64,000 nt of DNA from Candidatus Scalindua sp. (GCA_031316155.1 JALDRB010000008.1:124001-188000), one strand, 5' to 3'; shown: positions 7,631 to 16,233, numbered from the stretch's first letter. A program made the numbers and translations. Notes: a model not told the origin generated them from the letters alone.

Positions 7631-8000
7631 GGGGTCAAGTCCTTTATATATCGCGATGAAAGGCCAAATATTGAAATAAAAGAAAAAAGAGTTCTTCAGG
7701 AAGAAGGAGTGTTAAGGAGGGTAAATAGGGAAATTTGTAGAGAGTTTAAGGTCAGTGAAAACAAGCTTTACCAGGTTAAAAGGGGAGAAGAAAATATGCC
7801 ACGTAATCTTGCCATTACTATAGCAAGAGAGTTGTCTGGTCTTCGAATGCCTGAAATTGCTGAAAGGTATAAAATTGCGAGTTACAGGACGGTGGGAACA
7901 ATTTGTTATCGTTTTAATGAGAGAATGAAGAGAGATAAAAATTTATTAAAGATATACAATACAATCAAGGGTATATGTAGTCAAAGAAGGACTTGACCCC
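7631..8000 (+). mobile_element. REP/RAYT-type small element with terminal inverted repeats
   Basis: ggggtcaagtccttt (7631-7645) and its inverted copy aaggacttgacccc (7987-8000) bound a 370-bp segment that contains only the small helix-turn-helix ORF 7709-7996. The sequence ggggtcaagtc is typical of the ends of REP-associated, Y1-transposase-linked repeats. The segment looks like an internally deleted RAYT transposon that retained both ends and the C-terminal domain. Confidence 0.55.
7709..7996 (+). CDS. DnaA-C-terminal-like helix-turn-helix protein (remnant of a RAYT transposase)
   Basis: 95 residues. The segment MPRNLAITIARELSGLRMPE then IAERYKIASYRTVGTICYRF resembles DnaA domain IV, the fold often fused to the C-terminus of REP-associated Y1 transposases. 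In that family the preceding catalytic domain (HUH motif and Tyr) would be expected; it is absent here, so this is probably a stranded C-terminal domain. The GTG start at 7709 is uncertain. Lies between the inverted repeats of the 370-bp element, so it could still bind the element ends. Confidence 0.45.
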   Translation: MLRRVNREICREFKVSENKLYQVKRGEENMPRNLAITIARELSGLRMPEIAERYKIASYRTVGTICYRFNERMKRDKNLLKIYNTIKGICSQRRT

Positions 8001-8502
8001 TATCTCAAAGGAAGGGCATTGACCTTCTTTTGAGGCGGGACAGGTGGGGCACTGCTCAGGGTGGCTTTGCATACCTTTCCCAAGGACGGGAGTCGAATCC
8101 CTCTGCACACGGGTGAGAAGCAAACAACACGCTTCCTTGAGCTGAAGAGAAAGAAGTCTAAGGACGATCAAGTTGAAGTGATGCATTCGGATCGTTAAGC
8201 TTCCAAAAGCAAATTAACCCTAAAAATTGAAAAAAAGAAAATCATCACATCAACGGTTTAACTTGATTTCATTTCTGTACTATTCCCTTGAATAGTTGTG
8301 AGATTTTGGCAACAACAAAGGGTACTATAATACATACCGATTACCTTTTTTCCTTCTTTTCGAGAATCAATAAAAAAACTTTCCTGTTATCCTATCGAGT
8401 TAGAAGAACTTAAAAAACAGCGCATATTTTTGGCATGTAGTTTGTTCGAAAACTCATTTTAAAAAATATGAGAGGTAATCCGGGGAGATTCTCAACCGAG
8501 TA

Positions 8503-8605
8503 CCGGCAGGATACATAACCCGGAGATTTGAAGCAATACCCGAAAGACGTAAAAAGCTTGCTGCACGTTCGGGAATGCCTGAGAGAAATACAAGGGTATT
8601 CGTTT
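8503..8605 (+). pseudogene. relic of the RHH gene 3' end and its downstream sequence
   Basis: The stretch ggcaggatacataacccgga then tttgaagcaatacccgaaag is clearly homologous to the last codons and downstream flank of the RHH genes at 90 and 18445. The 5' part of the gene is lost. It shows that this island module occurred at least three times in the locus. Confidence 0.6.
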
Positions 8606-8691
8606 ACAAAACATATTAAGTTAACTTAGCCGATTTGCCGATAATTTCTTCATAAAGAGTATGGTTAAACTTTTTTTGAAAGGGGTCAGAC

Positions 8692-8916
8692 GTGAAAAAG
8701 AGTATAAATTTCGCTTTGATTGTTGTGTTTATAATCGGGGTATCGATTTTTTCGTATCACAGCGGAACAGTTAAAGGCGGCAAGCAGGTAGATCGTGTAC
8801 AATACGAGACAATCGAGTTTGATTTTAAAATTTTTACCGTCCGGGGGCATGAATACTTAGCGAGAGACGGCCTAGGCATTGTACACATGGCAGATTGCAA
8901 GCTTTGTATGAAATAA
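8692..8916 (+). CDS. small single-pass membrane protein, unknown function
   Basis: 74 residues beginning at GTG 8692, preceded by a good ribosome site (gaaagggg). Residues 5-25 (INFALIVVFIIGVSIFSYHS) form a signal anchor; the rest, about 48 residues, would lie outside the cytoplasm and ends with MADCKLCMK, a CxxC pair. No family recognised. The CxxC could be a metal or redox site, but a single pair at the very end is weak evidence. It sits just after the RHH relic and before the toxin-antitoxin promoter. Confidence 0.5.
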   Translation: MKKSINFALIVVFIIGVSIFSYHSGTVKGGKQVDRVQYETIEFDFKIFTVRGHEYLARDGLGIVHMADCKLCMK

Positions 8917-8970
8917 GCCTGAACCATCAGGAAGTTTAAACTTGAGGCAAAAATATAACTAAATTATTAA

Positions 8971-8999
8971 TTGACAATGTGCGCACATATAGCTATGGT
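8971..8999 (+). promoter_or_regulatory. sigma-70 promoter with palindromic operator for the BrnT/CopG pair
   Basis: TTGACA (8971-8976), a 17-base spacer and TATGGT (8994-8999). The spacer contains the perfect 12-bp palindrome atgtgcgcacat (8977-8988) directly against the -35 box. A bound repressor there would exclude RNA polymerase, the standard arrangement for autoregulated toxin-antitoxin operons. Confidence 0.75.
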
Positions 9000-9007
9000 A
9001 TTAATGC

Positions 9008-9286
9008 ATGGAATTTGAATTTGATGGGGAGAAAAATAATCAGTTATTCCGGGAGCGAGGAGTAACTTTTTATAATGTGATTGACTCTATAAGCGAAAAA
9101 GGAATCTTGCTGAATATTGAGCATCCAAATAAAGAAAAGTATCCAGAACAGAAGATATTTGTCGTCGATATTGACAATTACGTTTACTGTGTGCCTTACG
9201 TAATAAAAGGTAAGAAGTGTTTTTTGAAAACCATCTTTCCAAGCAGAAAATTTAAATACTTAATCGAGGGAAACAAAAATGGATAA
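9008..9286 (+). CDS. BrnT-family (DUF497) toxin
   Basis: 92 residues with the BrnT/DUF497 pattern: FEFDGEKNNQLFRERGVTF, then IEHPNKEKYPEQ, DNYVYCVPYVI and FLKTIFPSRKF. BrnT proteins are RelE-fold ribonucleases that inhibit growth by cutting mRNA, and are neutralised by a partner encoded directly downstream. The family's conserved K-x-F-P-S-R-K region near the C-terminus is intact, so the toxin is probably active. ATG 9008 starts only 9 bases after the -10 box, so the leader is very short. The stop overlaps the antitoxin start by 8 bases, a sign of translational coupling. Confidence 0.85.
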   Translation: MEFEFDGEKNNQLFRERGVTFYNVIDSISEKGILLNIEHPNKEKYPEQKIFVVDIDNYVYCVPYVIKGKKCFLKTIFPSRKFKYLIEGNKNG

Positions 9287-9575
9287 ATACAAGACCAAAT
9301 ATCTTGATAATGAAGAAAAAGAGTTAGGAGAAGCTATTAACAAACTTAATACCAAAACATTGCCGAGGCCTTCAAAAAAAGATCAAAAGGTATTTAAAGA
9401 AGCGGCAAAAAACTTCATCAAAAAAGAGGCAAAGATGAATATCAGAATTGATCCTTTCGAATTGGATAAAATTAAAGAAAGAGCAGAGAAAGAAGGCCTG
9501 AAATATTCAGCGTTGGTAAAAAGCGTAATGCATAAATATATCACAGGCCAACTGGTAGAAAAAAAGCTTAAATAG
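9279..9575 (+). CDS. CopG-type antitoxin partner of BrnT
   Basis: 98 residues; begins within the last codons of the toxin gene. The N-terminal half (EEKELGEAINKLNTKTLPRP) would be the toxin-wrapping part, and the C-terminal half (MNIRIDPFELDKIKERAEKE, then SALVKSVMHKYI) is a ribbon-helix-helix domain of the CopG_antitoxin/BrnA type. Toxin-first order and RHH antitoxin are normal for brnTA-like operons. It is expected to bind the palindrome at 8977-8988 and repress the operon together with the toxin. Confidence 0.85.
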   Translation: MDKYKTKYLDNEEKELGEAINKLNTKTLPRPSKKDQKVFKEAAKNFIKKEAKMNIRIDPFELDKIKERAEKEGLKYSALVKSVMHKYITGQLVEKKLK

Positions 9576-9708
9576 AACAGCAATTTATAATTGGAAAGCA
9601 TCACGTCAATTTTGGTTTTCGATACCCCACCTTGAACCCGTGTTCCTCCTTGATTTTTTTTCCATGAGTTGCCGATAATCCCTAACAGGCCTATTAAGAG
9701 GGGGTAAT

Positions 9709-9940
9709 ATGCAATACTCGTATCACAAAACGGATATTGGCACTTTCTTACATCATACAGGATAGAAACGAGTACGACATTTTGTTTGAGGACAAGATTC
9801 TAGGCACGTATAACAATCCCCAACAGGCTGTTGAGGCTTTAATTGGCGGTCACACGGCTTTATCATCTTTTTATGCTTCAAGTTCGCTTGGCATACCGGA
9901 AGATATAAAAAACTGGAAAAAAAGAGGCTTGCAGACGTGA
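9709..9940 (+). pseudogene. small conserved protein with KTxIGTF-type start, frameshifted
   Basis: ATG 9709 with ribosome site gaggggg encodes MQYSYHKTDIGTF, then shifts frame near 9750. The other frame continues DRNEYDILFEDKILGTYNNP and QQAVEALIGG to the stop at 9940. Together they match a family of short proteins in bacterial genomic islands that begin with Y-x-T-x-I-G-x-F and carry a W/Y-x-L-x-x-D-x-x-L-G-x-Y unit. The function of this family is unknown to me. One indel separates the halves. Confidence 0.5.
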
Positions 9941-10020
9941 GAATGTTTAAAGCGTAAAAGCCTTAAATCTTACATAATCGAAATCATACACTTTTCAATA
10001 AAATCATACAGTATCTAGAC

Positions 10021-10251
10021 TTGACCGAAGTTAAGATTGAAATTGAAGCAAATCCCTACACAGCAACTAAAATCGATAAATCATCAATGCTGTGGTTTGC
10101 GAATGATGCCAGGGAAGCATTAGAATCTGTGCTTGGCTTTTATGACTATTACTTCATCAATTTATTAGAACTTGACAGTAAAGAAATTCTTGGACTTCTT
10201 GGTAACTCGATATTTTTTAAGAAAGATGATTTTTTTTTTATTTCATCCTGA
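10021..10251 (+). CDS. short hypothetical protein, doubtful
   Basis: 76 codons from a TTG start with no clear ribosome site. Codon composition in the first 60 residues (EVKIEIEANPYTATKIDKSS then WFANDAREALESVLG) looks protein-like, but the C-terminus (FFKKDDFFFISS) comes from an AT-run. It may be the broken C-terminal part of a larger gene. Nothing was recognised. Confidence 0.25.
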   Translation: MTEVKIEIEANPYTATKIDKSSMLWFANDAREALESVLGFYDYYFINLLELDSKEILGLLGNSIFFKKDDFFFISS

Positions 10252-10882
10252 GTCTTTAGAGGTAGATTTCACCTACCTTTCTTTAATTGGGATTAATCAG
10301 GATTTTATTCACCTTGCTTCAATTCCAAAAATGAAATCAGAAAACCTTTAACAAATATATACACCAGAACTTTTTCGTCGTTTTACTCCTCAAAAGTCTG
10401 GTGATGCTAGCGTTACCACCTAAATAGTAATCCTACATGTCATTACGCAATAATAAACTTTTCAAGAATACCGTGCAAAAACTAGACAGAACCGGAGCAC
10501 GGGAGAAGTGCCGGAACCCTTAAAGATTCTGCAAATATCCTGCAATAATTTTTTCTAAAATTCCCACTGGTTAGACCTTCCCATGTATCATAACCATTGA
10601 ACAAAATATAACTTACAAAGCATATATGTTTTAACAACTATTTTTGTAAAGTTAACTGAAAGGGCTTCAATAATAAGGTTGTTGAGTTGTGGTACAGGGC
10701 TTGCTCTTTGTCAAGCGTCAAGAGGTTTTCCACTTATAGCAACAACGTGAAATAAAAATTGTGACAAACTTTCTTGATGAATATGAAAAGGGGAATCGTT
10801 TGACTGAATGTGAATTGTGTGAGGTTTCAGGGCTTGTTTTATCGGGGCGATTTATTTTAATTTTTCTGAAGGGGTAAAGAAG
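10252..10882. other. 630-bp stretch without a recognisable gene
   Basis: No credible ORF, RNA or repeat was recognised. The last 30 bases before 10883 contain the ribosome site ctgaaggggt for the next gene. Confidence 0.5.
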
Positions 10883-11197
10883 ATGAAAAAAGTGATAGAT
10901 CAGAAAGTATACGACACGAAAACAGCAACTGAATTACATAGCTGGGACAACGGGAAATTTGCCAACGATGTCGGGTATGTTCGGGAAACCTTGTACCGGA
11001 AAAACAACGGATCTTTTTTTATTTACGGTGAAGGCGGAGCTTTGACAGAGTATGCGGTTTATTGCGGGAATAATAGCACGGCTGGAAGCGAGAATATAAA
11101 GCGAGTTGATCGGGAAGAGGCTATCGAATGGCTGGAAAGGCACGACGGCGCAGAGGTTTTGACTGAACATTTTTCGGAAGAGCTTGAGCAGGCATAA
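10883..11197 (+). CDS. conserved island-associated small protein (KKxIDxKxYDTxTA family)
   Basis: 104 residues with a good ribosome site (gaagggg). The N-terminal pattern VIDQKVYDTKTATELHSWDN followed by ETLYRKNNGSFFIYGEGGAL is characteristic of small proteins found on conjugative and phage-like islands of many bacteria. The family has conserved Y-D-T-x-T-A and E-T-L-Y-R motifs but no assigned function that I can state. The acidic C-terminus (EWLERHDGAEVLTEHFSEEL) is usual. It is intact, unlike most of its neighbours. Confidence 0.65.
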   Translation: MKKVIDQKVYDTKTATELHSWDNGKFANDVGYVRETLYRKNNGSFFIYGEGGALTEYAVYCGNNSTAGSENIKRVDREEAIEWLERHDGAEVLTEHFSEELEQA

Positions 11198-11495
11198 AAA
11201 GAGCTGTATGGCGGGATTGGGGCGGATAACATACCATATATGAAACAACACGTTTCAACTCAATCCTTACCAATTTTTCAGTTGCAGGATCAAGCTGCGC
11301 TGTAATTCCCTACCTGGACGAGCCAGAATCAAACAGGGGTTAATTAATTACCTGTCTGCGTGCGGCGCACAGGTAGGCAAATCTCAATTTACAAAGCTTG
11401 TGAATTAAGCCATTGGTATTATATTTTAACGCAGGCGCAGAGGACGCAGCGGGTTCTAAAGAGTGATGTAAAATATACGAAGGAAGTTATGTGTT

Positions 11496-11633
11496 ATGCA
11501 TGAAAACGAGATATCAGAAAAGATAATCGGTGCTGCGATAGAAGTACATCATATTTTAGGACCGGGACTTTTGGAATCTGTTTATGAAGTATTACGCAAT
11601 GGGATTTTCCGTGTAGGCAACAAGTTACAGTAA
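11496..11633 (+). pseudogene. N-terminal fragment of a GxxExxY protein (PD-(D/E)XK-like)
   Basis: 45 codons encode [20 protein letters not shown] then [12 protein letters not shown], the start of the GxxExxY family (normally ~125 residues); the nuclease-like core is missing and the frame ends in unrelated codons. It lies between inverted repeats ttaacgcaggcgcagaggac (11426-11451) and ctctgcgacctctgctcctc (11647-11674), the purine-rich flanks that commonly accompany these genes. Confidence 0.7.
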
Positions 11634-11766
11634 TTTTCCTAATAATCTCTGCGACCTCTGCTCCTCTGCGTTAAGGAAATGTATCTGTATTTTCAGTTTA
11701 AGCATAATAGTTTTCACAACTTATAAAACATCGACAACATGTTGGTAACTTTGACGCTCTCAGCGA

Positions 11767-13554
11767 CTAAATAGCCACGATATCCAAATTCTGAGTTTTA
11801 ATCAATCGCCGATAGACACTGTCTTCTTTTTCTAAAAGCTTTTTTGGATCTCCCTGTTCAATAATACGGCCCTTATTCATGACGATCACAATATCCGAAT
11901 CAGAGATCGTCGATAATCGATGGGCAATGATTAATACCGTTCTCCCCTGGCTGATCTCATGTAAGGCCTGGTGAACAATTTTTTCTGAATCGCTATCAAG
12001 GGCAGAAGTTGCCTCATCAAAAATGAATAATTCTGGTTTCGTTAAAATGGATCGGGCAATGGCAATACGCTGTCTCTGCCCACCTGATAATAAAACACCC
12101 CTGTCACCGATTAACGTGTTATAACCGTCATTCAGTTTTATGATAAACTCATGGGCATGAGCCAAGCGGGCAGCCCACTCGACTTCCCTCTCAGCAGCTT
12201 CTGGTTTGGCAAACTTAATATTATGAGAAACCGTATCGTTAAAGAGAAATATGTCTTGACTGACAACACCAATTTTCCGACGCCATTGCATGAGATCAAA
12301 TTCCTTAAGGTCGATCCCATCCACCGTTATGATGCCATCCTTTGGATAATAGAATTGTAAAAGCAGTTCTGTAATTGTGGATTTTCCAGAACCTGAAGGT
12401 CCGACGAGGGCAACTTTTTTATTTTTAGGAATCTGAAAGGAGATATCACGAAGAACAAAAGAATCTCTGGTATTATAGGCAAAATTGACATTTATAAACT
12501 CAATAGCCTTATTAAATGAACGGAACGTACGGTGTCCGCTTTTGATATAAGGCTTATCATGCGTTTCAAGAAATCGATATACTTCTCGATAAAAAGGAAG
12601 ATAACCGGCAATCGAGACGCGAGCCCGGTTTATCGTTTGAAACGGAGAAAGAATTCTGAAAAAGATGACGATAAATGTCAGGACTATTTCCAGTCCTGCC
12701 GCTTCATTTTGCATGATAATAAATGATCCGGCAATTAACAAAACAGCTAAGCAAAGTACACCGGTTGTTTCAAAAAACGGTTGAACAGAGCTTTCTGTTT
12801 TTACAAGGCGATAGGCATTCTTATTATGATGATCAACTTCGCGTTCAAATAGAGTGCGCATCCGTTCTTGTTGACCGAATATGCGAATAACCTTCATACC
12901 AATTAAAAAATCAAGCACGGTAGAATTAATACTTTTATCCTTCTCAGAAAGTGATTTTCCTCGTTTACCTGCGTTTTTGACAACCTTATGTAAAACAAGT
13001 GAAGCTAACGTGACCAAAATCATAGATACTAAAGTTAACTTCCAGGAAATTAAGGTCAACAGGACAAGCAAGACGAAGATTGTAAAAACCTTCGGAGTCA
13101 AAAGACCAATCTCTTTGACTAATCTGGCTATTTCACGCGTATGAATAATCGCTATCGTCTGAAGATGGGCATTCTTTTGAGAATGAATATACTGCATGCC
13201 AACTTTTATTAACTGATCGAAGCAAAGCATCCGATAGTGCTTAACCACGCGCATTTGAAGCTTTAAGGTAAACAGGTTGCTGGTAAATACAAATGTTACT
13301 TTAAGAGCAGTGAAAAGAACAATAAAGCATGCCGTCAATAGTATTCTTTGTTTTAAATCCATATCGACGAAAATGTGCGATATTTGATTTAAAGGAAACG
13401 GCACACCACTGGCTGTTTCTCCCCTGATTCCTTCAAGGAGAGGAATGAAAAATCCCCATGTCAAACCCTCCATGAAAGATGCGATAATTCCCGTAATAAG
13501 AATGATGGCAATGAAAGGAGTATTCTTTTTCAGAATATATTGAATTCGATTCAT
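11767..13554 (-). CDS. ABC transporter, fused permease and ATPase (MsbA/lipid or peptide exporter type)
   Basis: 595 residues. About six membrane helices occupy residues 1-320 (for example TPFIAIILITGIIASFMEG and ILLTACFIVLFTALKVTFVF). The ATPase domain follows with Walker A GPSGSGKST near 390, signature LSGGQRQRIAIARS near 495, Walker B LFIFDEATSALD near 515 and the H-loop IIAHRLST. No C39 peptidase domain is present. Such half-transporters work as homodimers in the inner membrane and export lipids, glycans or modified peptides. The start lies 2 bases from the stop of the upstream radical SAM/cupin gene, so the two form one operon. That pairing suggests export of a product made by the radical SAM enzyme, but the substrate is unknown. 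Confidence 0.9.
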   Translation of the reverse strand: MNRIQYILKKNTPFIAIILITGIIASFMEGLTWGFFIPLLEGIRGETASGVPFPLNQISHIFVDMDLKQRILLTACFIVLFTALKVTFVFTSNLFTLKLQMRVVKHYRMLCFDQLIKVGMQYIHSQKNAHLQTIAIIHTREIARLVKEIGLLTPKVFTIFVLLVLLTLISWKLTLVSMILVTLASLVLHKVVKNAGKRGKSLSEKDKSINSTVLDFLIGMKVIRIFGQQERMRTLFEREVDHHNKNAYRLVKTESSVQPFFETTGVLCLAVLLIAGSFIIMQNEAAGLEIVLTFIVIFFRILSPFQTINRARVSIAGYLPFYREVYRFLETHDKPYIKSGHRTFRSFNKAIEFINVNFAYNTRDSFVLRDISFQIPKNKKVALVGPSGSGKSTITELLLQFYYPKDGIITVDGIDLKEFDLMQWRRKIGVVSQDIFLFNDTVSHNIKFAKPEAAEREVEWAARLAHAHEFIIKLNDGYNTLIGDRGVLLSGGQRQRIAIARSILTKPELFIFDEATSALDSDSEKIVHQALHEISQGRTVLIIAHRLSTISDSDIVIVMNKGRIIEQGDPKKLLEKEDSVYRRLIKTQNLDIVAI

Positions 13555-13555
13555 C

Positions 13556-13990
13556 TTAGAAATTCAGTTTTCTTTTCCAGCGTCTTGGATCTGAGAGTTT
13601 GACGAAAAGCGTGAAAGAGAGTTTAAATAGTCTGTTAACTAGCATCGTCTTATTACCGTGAAATTCGAAGACTATGTACCTGGCTGTCTTTTCGCCAGGG
13701 TTGTAAATGCCATGTGGTTCTCCTGCCGCGTAGAAAATCACACTATGCGGCCCCACGCGTTCACCAAGCGTTTCGACCTCGCCTTCGAGGATGACAATAG
13801 CCACGTTGTATGCATCGCTATGAGGGGCATAACCGGCACCGGGTGTGAGAGTGGAAGTATGGCATTGAAGTTTTTGCAGAATAAGCCGTCGAGCCTTCAA
13901 ATACCAAGCGCGGGCAAAAGCCATCTTTAACCTCTGAGTCCTCCACTGGGTTAAACATAGTAAAAAGACCGAAAGCAAGCGCTGAATCAT
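13556..13990 (-). pseudogene. second cupin domain, frame-shifted from the radical SAM/cupin gene
   Basis: This frame contains LQCHTSTLTPGAGYAPHSDA, then VAIVILEGEVETLGERVGPH and FYAAGEPHGIYNPGE, an entire cupin barrel with its metal-binding His residues. It overlaps the end of ORF 13818-15539 and the two frames join naturally near 13860-13890 (upstream frame VFEGSTAYSAKT, this frame LQCHTSTLTPG). The original product was therefore a radical SAM protein with two cupin units. Either a one-base indel broke it, or ribosomes shift, or the base call is wrong. The first 35 residues of this frame are out-of-frame noise. Confidence 0.7.
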
Positions 13991-15539
13991 TTTTTTTCGA
14001 ATCGGCGTGCCATTTAAACATTATATAGTTTGCGGGAGCTTCACTTGTTGTCTGAAGCGTGTGGGCAAAGAAGGATGGGTAGTAGGTGAATTGACCGGGT
14101 TTCAGACACCTTCGTTTATTCCCATCAGGATTCTGACTATCGGGAAGTATAAGATCGACCTCGCCGGATAGGAGCAGCAGGAGTTCTTCTTCGTTGTGCA
14201 TATGTGGGGGATGAGGGCAGTGATGCTGAATTAAGGCTGACGCATGACAAGACAGATTACGCAAACCCGTAGTAAAACCTCTAAAGAGAGGATAGGGTTT
14301 CCACCCATTTTTTTCATCCGGTGGGAGAGGAATTCGAAGAGGGTAAACTCCACTGGTCAATAATGTGCTTGACTTCGCTCTGGATGGCAAAAACACTGAA
14401 AAGAAGCGGTTGGCACCGCCGCTTCCTTTTTGCAGTATAAGAATTCCTCTCCTTAATCGACGTTTAACTACTGCCAATATTCTGGAAAGTTGATGTGTCA
14501 ACTTGTGATCGAGCATCCTGTTTTCTCGCATGGTGAACCTTCTATTTTTGTTATAACCTTCTTCAATCTCTTCATTCGTAAACCACTCTTTGTTTTCTTT
14601 CATTCTTTTATAAAATTTACACTGAGTACAGGGTACGCCCATTTTACTCTCTCGCTTCCCCATTAACATATCTCTTGCATAATTTATTTTCTCATTGTTC
14701 AAGCATTCCTTCAGTCCATCTTTCAGAGCATTTCCATATGCATCCCAATAGTTCACGGAACATCCCAGTACTCTACCATCGTAATTAATCTGAGGATTAA
14801 TCCACAGTTCTAGACAGCAATTTCTTAATATGTATTCCTTTCCAAATTTCTCTCTAAATTCATCTCTGTTCGCTACACCTAAACCCGTTTCCTTCCTAAT
14901 TAACTCTCTATTTTTTATAGGAGAAAATGACTCCGTATAAAGATCATCCCATGAAAGTTTAAGATTAAACGTCATATTCAAATCCACGGCCATTCTTCTT
15001 GCTTTACCGATTTCGTGTTCATTATGTCCGAAGGCAATGAATTGCCAGTGCAATATTGGATAGGGGGAATTATATTGAGCTTTGAATTTGTTGATTGTCT
15101 TTATATTTTCTATGACTTTTTGAAAATTACCTTTGACACGATAAATGGAATAAGTCTCTTGGCTGGCTCCATCAATGGAACAGGTTAATGTTCGAAATTT
15201 ATATTTGACTAATGCCTCCAGTACGTCATAATCGACCGTATTGAGATTTGTACCGTTATTCGCATGCAAGGCAACGTTATGCGTATAAGCATATTTTATG
15301 ATTTTAATCAGTTCCTTATTAAGAAATATTTCTCCCCAGTTGGACAATTCAATATGAGATATCCATGGATTCTTGTCTACAATATTTTTGAAATCACTAA
15401 ATTTAAGAAATCCTACTCCGAGCCTTTTACCTACTTCGCCTGATGCTGTCGGACAAGATTGGCATTTTAGCTGACAATCCGTCGAAGCTTCTAAACGTAT
15501 TTTACGAGGTAGTATTAATTTCCTCTTACTCGTTACCAT
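13818..15539 (-). CDS. radical SAM/SPASM protein fused to a cupin domain
   Basis: 573 residues. Residues 22-29 (CQLKCQSC) give the C-x3-C-x2-C cluster that binds the SAM-cleaving 4Fe-4S centre. The SPASM-like region holds NCCLELWINPQINYDGRVLG and PCTQCKFYKRM, ligands of an auxiliary cluster. After a basic linker (~345-400) a cupin fold follows: PHPPHMHNEEELLLLLSGEV with two His and a Glu as metal ligands, then PGQFTYYPSFFAHTLQT. SPASM enzymes modify peptides or sugars; cupins often act as epimerases, isomerases or sensors. The last ~20 residues are probably out of frame. Upstream partner of the ABC exporter at 11767. The combination is uncommon and its substrate unknown. Confidence 0.8.
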   Translation of the reverse strand: MVTSKRKLILPRKIRLEASTDCQLKCQSCPTASGEVGKRLGVGFLKFSDFKNIVDKNPWISHIELSNWGEIFLNKELIKIIKYAYTHNVALHANNGTNLNTVDYDVLEALVKYKFRTLTCSIDGASQETYSIYRVKGNFQKVIENIKTINKFKAQYNSPYPILHWQFIAFGHNEHEIGKARRMAVDLNMTFNLKLSWDDLYTESFSPIKNRELIRKETGLGVANRDEFREKFGKEYILRNCCLELWINPQINYDGRVLGCSVNYWDAYGNALKDGLKECLNNEKINYARDMLMGKRESKMGVPCTQCKFYKRMKENKEWFTNEEIEEGYNKNRRFTMRENRMLDHKLTHQLSRILAVVKRRLRRGILILQKGSGGANRFFSVFLPSRAKSSTLLTSGVYPLRIPLPPDEKNGWKPYPLFRGFTTGLRNLSCHASALIQHHCPHPPHMHNEEELLLLLSGEVDLILPDSQNPDGNKRRCLKPGQFTYYPSFFAHTLQTTSEAPANYIMFKWHADSKKNDSALAFGLFTMFNPVEDSEVKDGFCPRLVFEGSTAYSAKTSMPYFHSHTRCRLCPS

Positions 15540-15647
15540 AACGTGTTTCTGATTAAAAAATATACTTCTTGGGCAGATATTACCATATTAGTCTCATCGA
15601 AAATAATAATTTTTTTTCATCGTTAAAGGGAAAAGGGAGGTTTGATA

Positions 15648-15959
15648 ATGAAGAGTTCAATAATGTCTCTTTTGTATCTTGTTTTTGCAATTGCATTTTT
15701 TGTCTTTTTTGATTCCTGCTCTGTGTCAGCTAAATCAGTACCTTCATTTGTAGAGGTTGGTAAGGCATATCATTTTCGTGTTGGAGTGGAGAGTGGTTAT
15801 TACGGAAGGGTTGTTGAAATTTATAAGAATGGTTGGATTAAATTAGAACAAATAGCTCGTCCTCTTGGGGGCGAAGTATATAGAGAACCTATTATCTGGA
15901 TAAACACAAATAATACATTTATGATAGCGCCACCTGACAGGAATGACCCGAGGTGGTAA
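15648..15959 (+). CDS. small secreted protein, unknown function
   Basis: About 103 residues from the ATG that follows a strong ribosome site (gggaggtttgata). The first 28 residues are a Sec signal (SLLYLVFAIAFFVFF, then SCSVSAKS); DSC is a weak lipobox, and cleavage after VSA is also possible. The mature part (KAYHFRVGVESGYYGRVVEI then NGWIKLEQIARP) resembles a short beta-rich SH3-like fold. No family recognised. Divergent from the radical SAM operon. Confidence 0.7.
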   Translation: MKSSIMSLLYLVFAIAFFVFFDSCSVSAKSVPSFVEVGKAYHFRVGVESGYYGRVVEIYKNGWIKLEQIARPLGGEVYREPIIWINTNNTFMIAPPDRNDPRW

Positions 15960-16029
15960 CGATAATTATTTGGTTCAATGTGAATTGAGGGATTACAGCC
16001 TGAGTTAAACAACTGATTTATCTGAGAAC

Positions 16030-16233
16030 ATGAGAATTGCGTTGATGAATGCCGAGGGGAGTGGTCAGAAAAAAGTATTTAATGATTTTAAGAAGCAAAG
16101 GGATGGGTTGCAGCAGTTTTATATGTCAGCAGGAGAGGTATTTGTAATCAAAGGTATAGGTATCAAATTTTACAATATTCTTTCCTATTCCAGCAGCGAT
16201 AAGGAAGTATCTCTGAGAATTGTAAAACAATAA
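16030..16233 (+). CDS. short hypothetical protein, doubtful
   Basis: 67 codons from ATG without a clear ribosome site. The sequence (QKKVFNDFKKQRDGLQQFYM, GEVFVIKGIGIKFYNI) is compositionally protein-like, and the last part repeats the hydrophobic/beta pattern seen in small envelope proteins. It could be the tail of a decayed gene. No family assigned. Confidence 0.3.
   Translation: MRIALMNAEGSGQKKVFNDFKKQRDGLQQFYMSAGEVFVIKGIGIKFYNILSYSSSDKEVSLRIVKQ

Noticed and set aside
8080..8110. gggagtcgaatccc considered as a tRNA T-arm (possible second att site)
   Set aside because: The loop lacks the TTC start on either strand and no acceptor or anticodon arm can be built around it.
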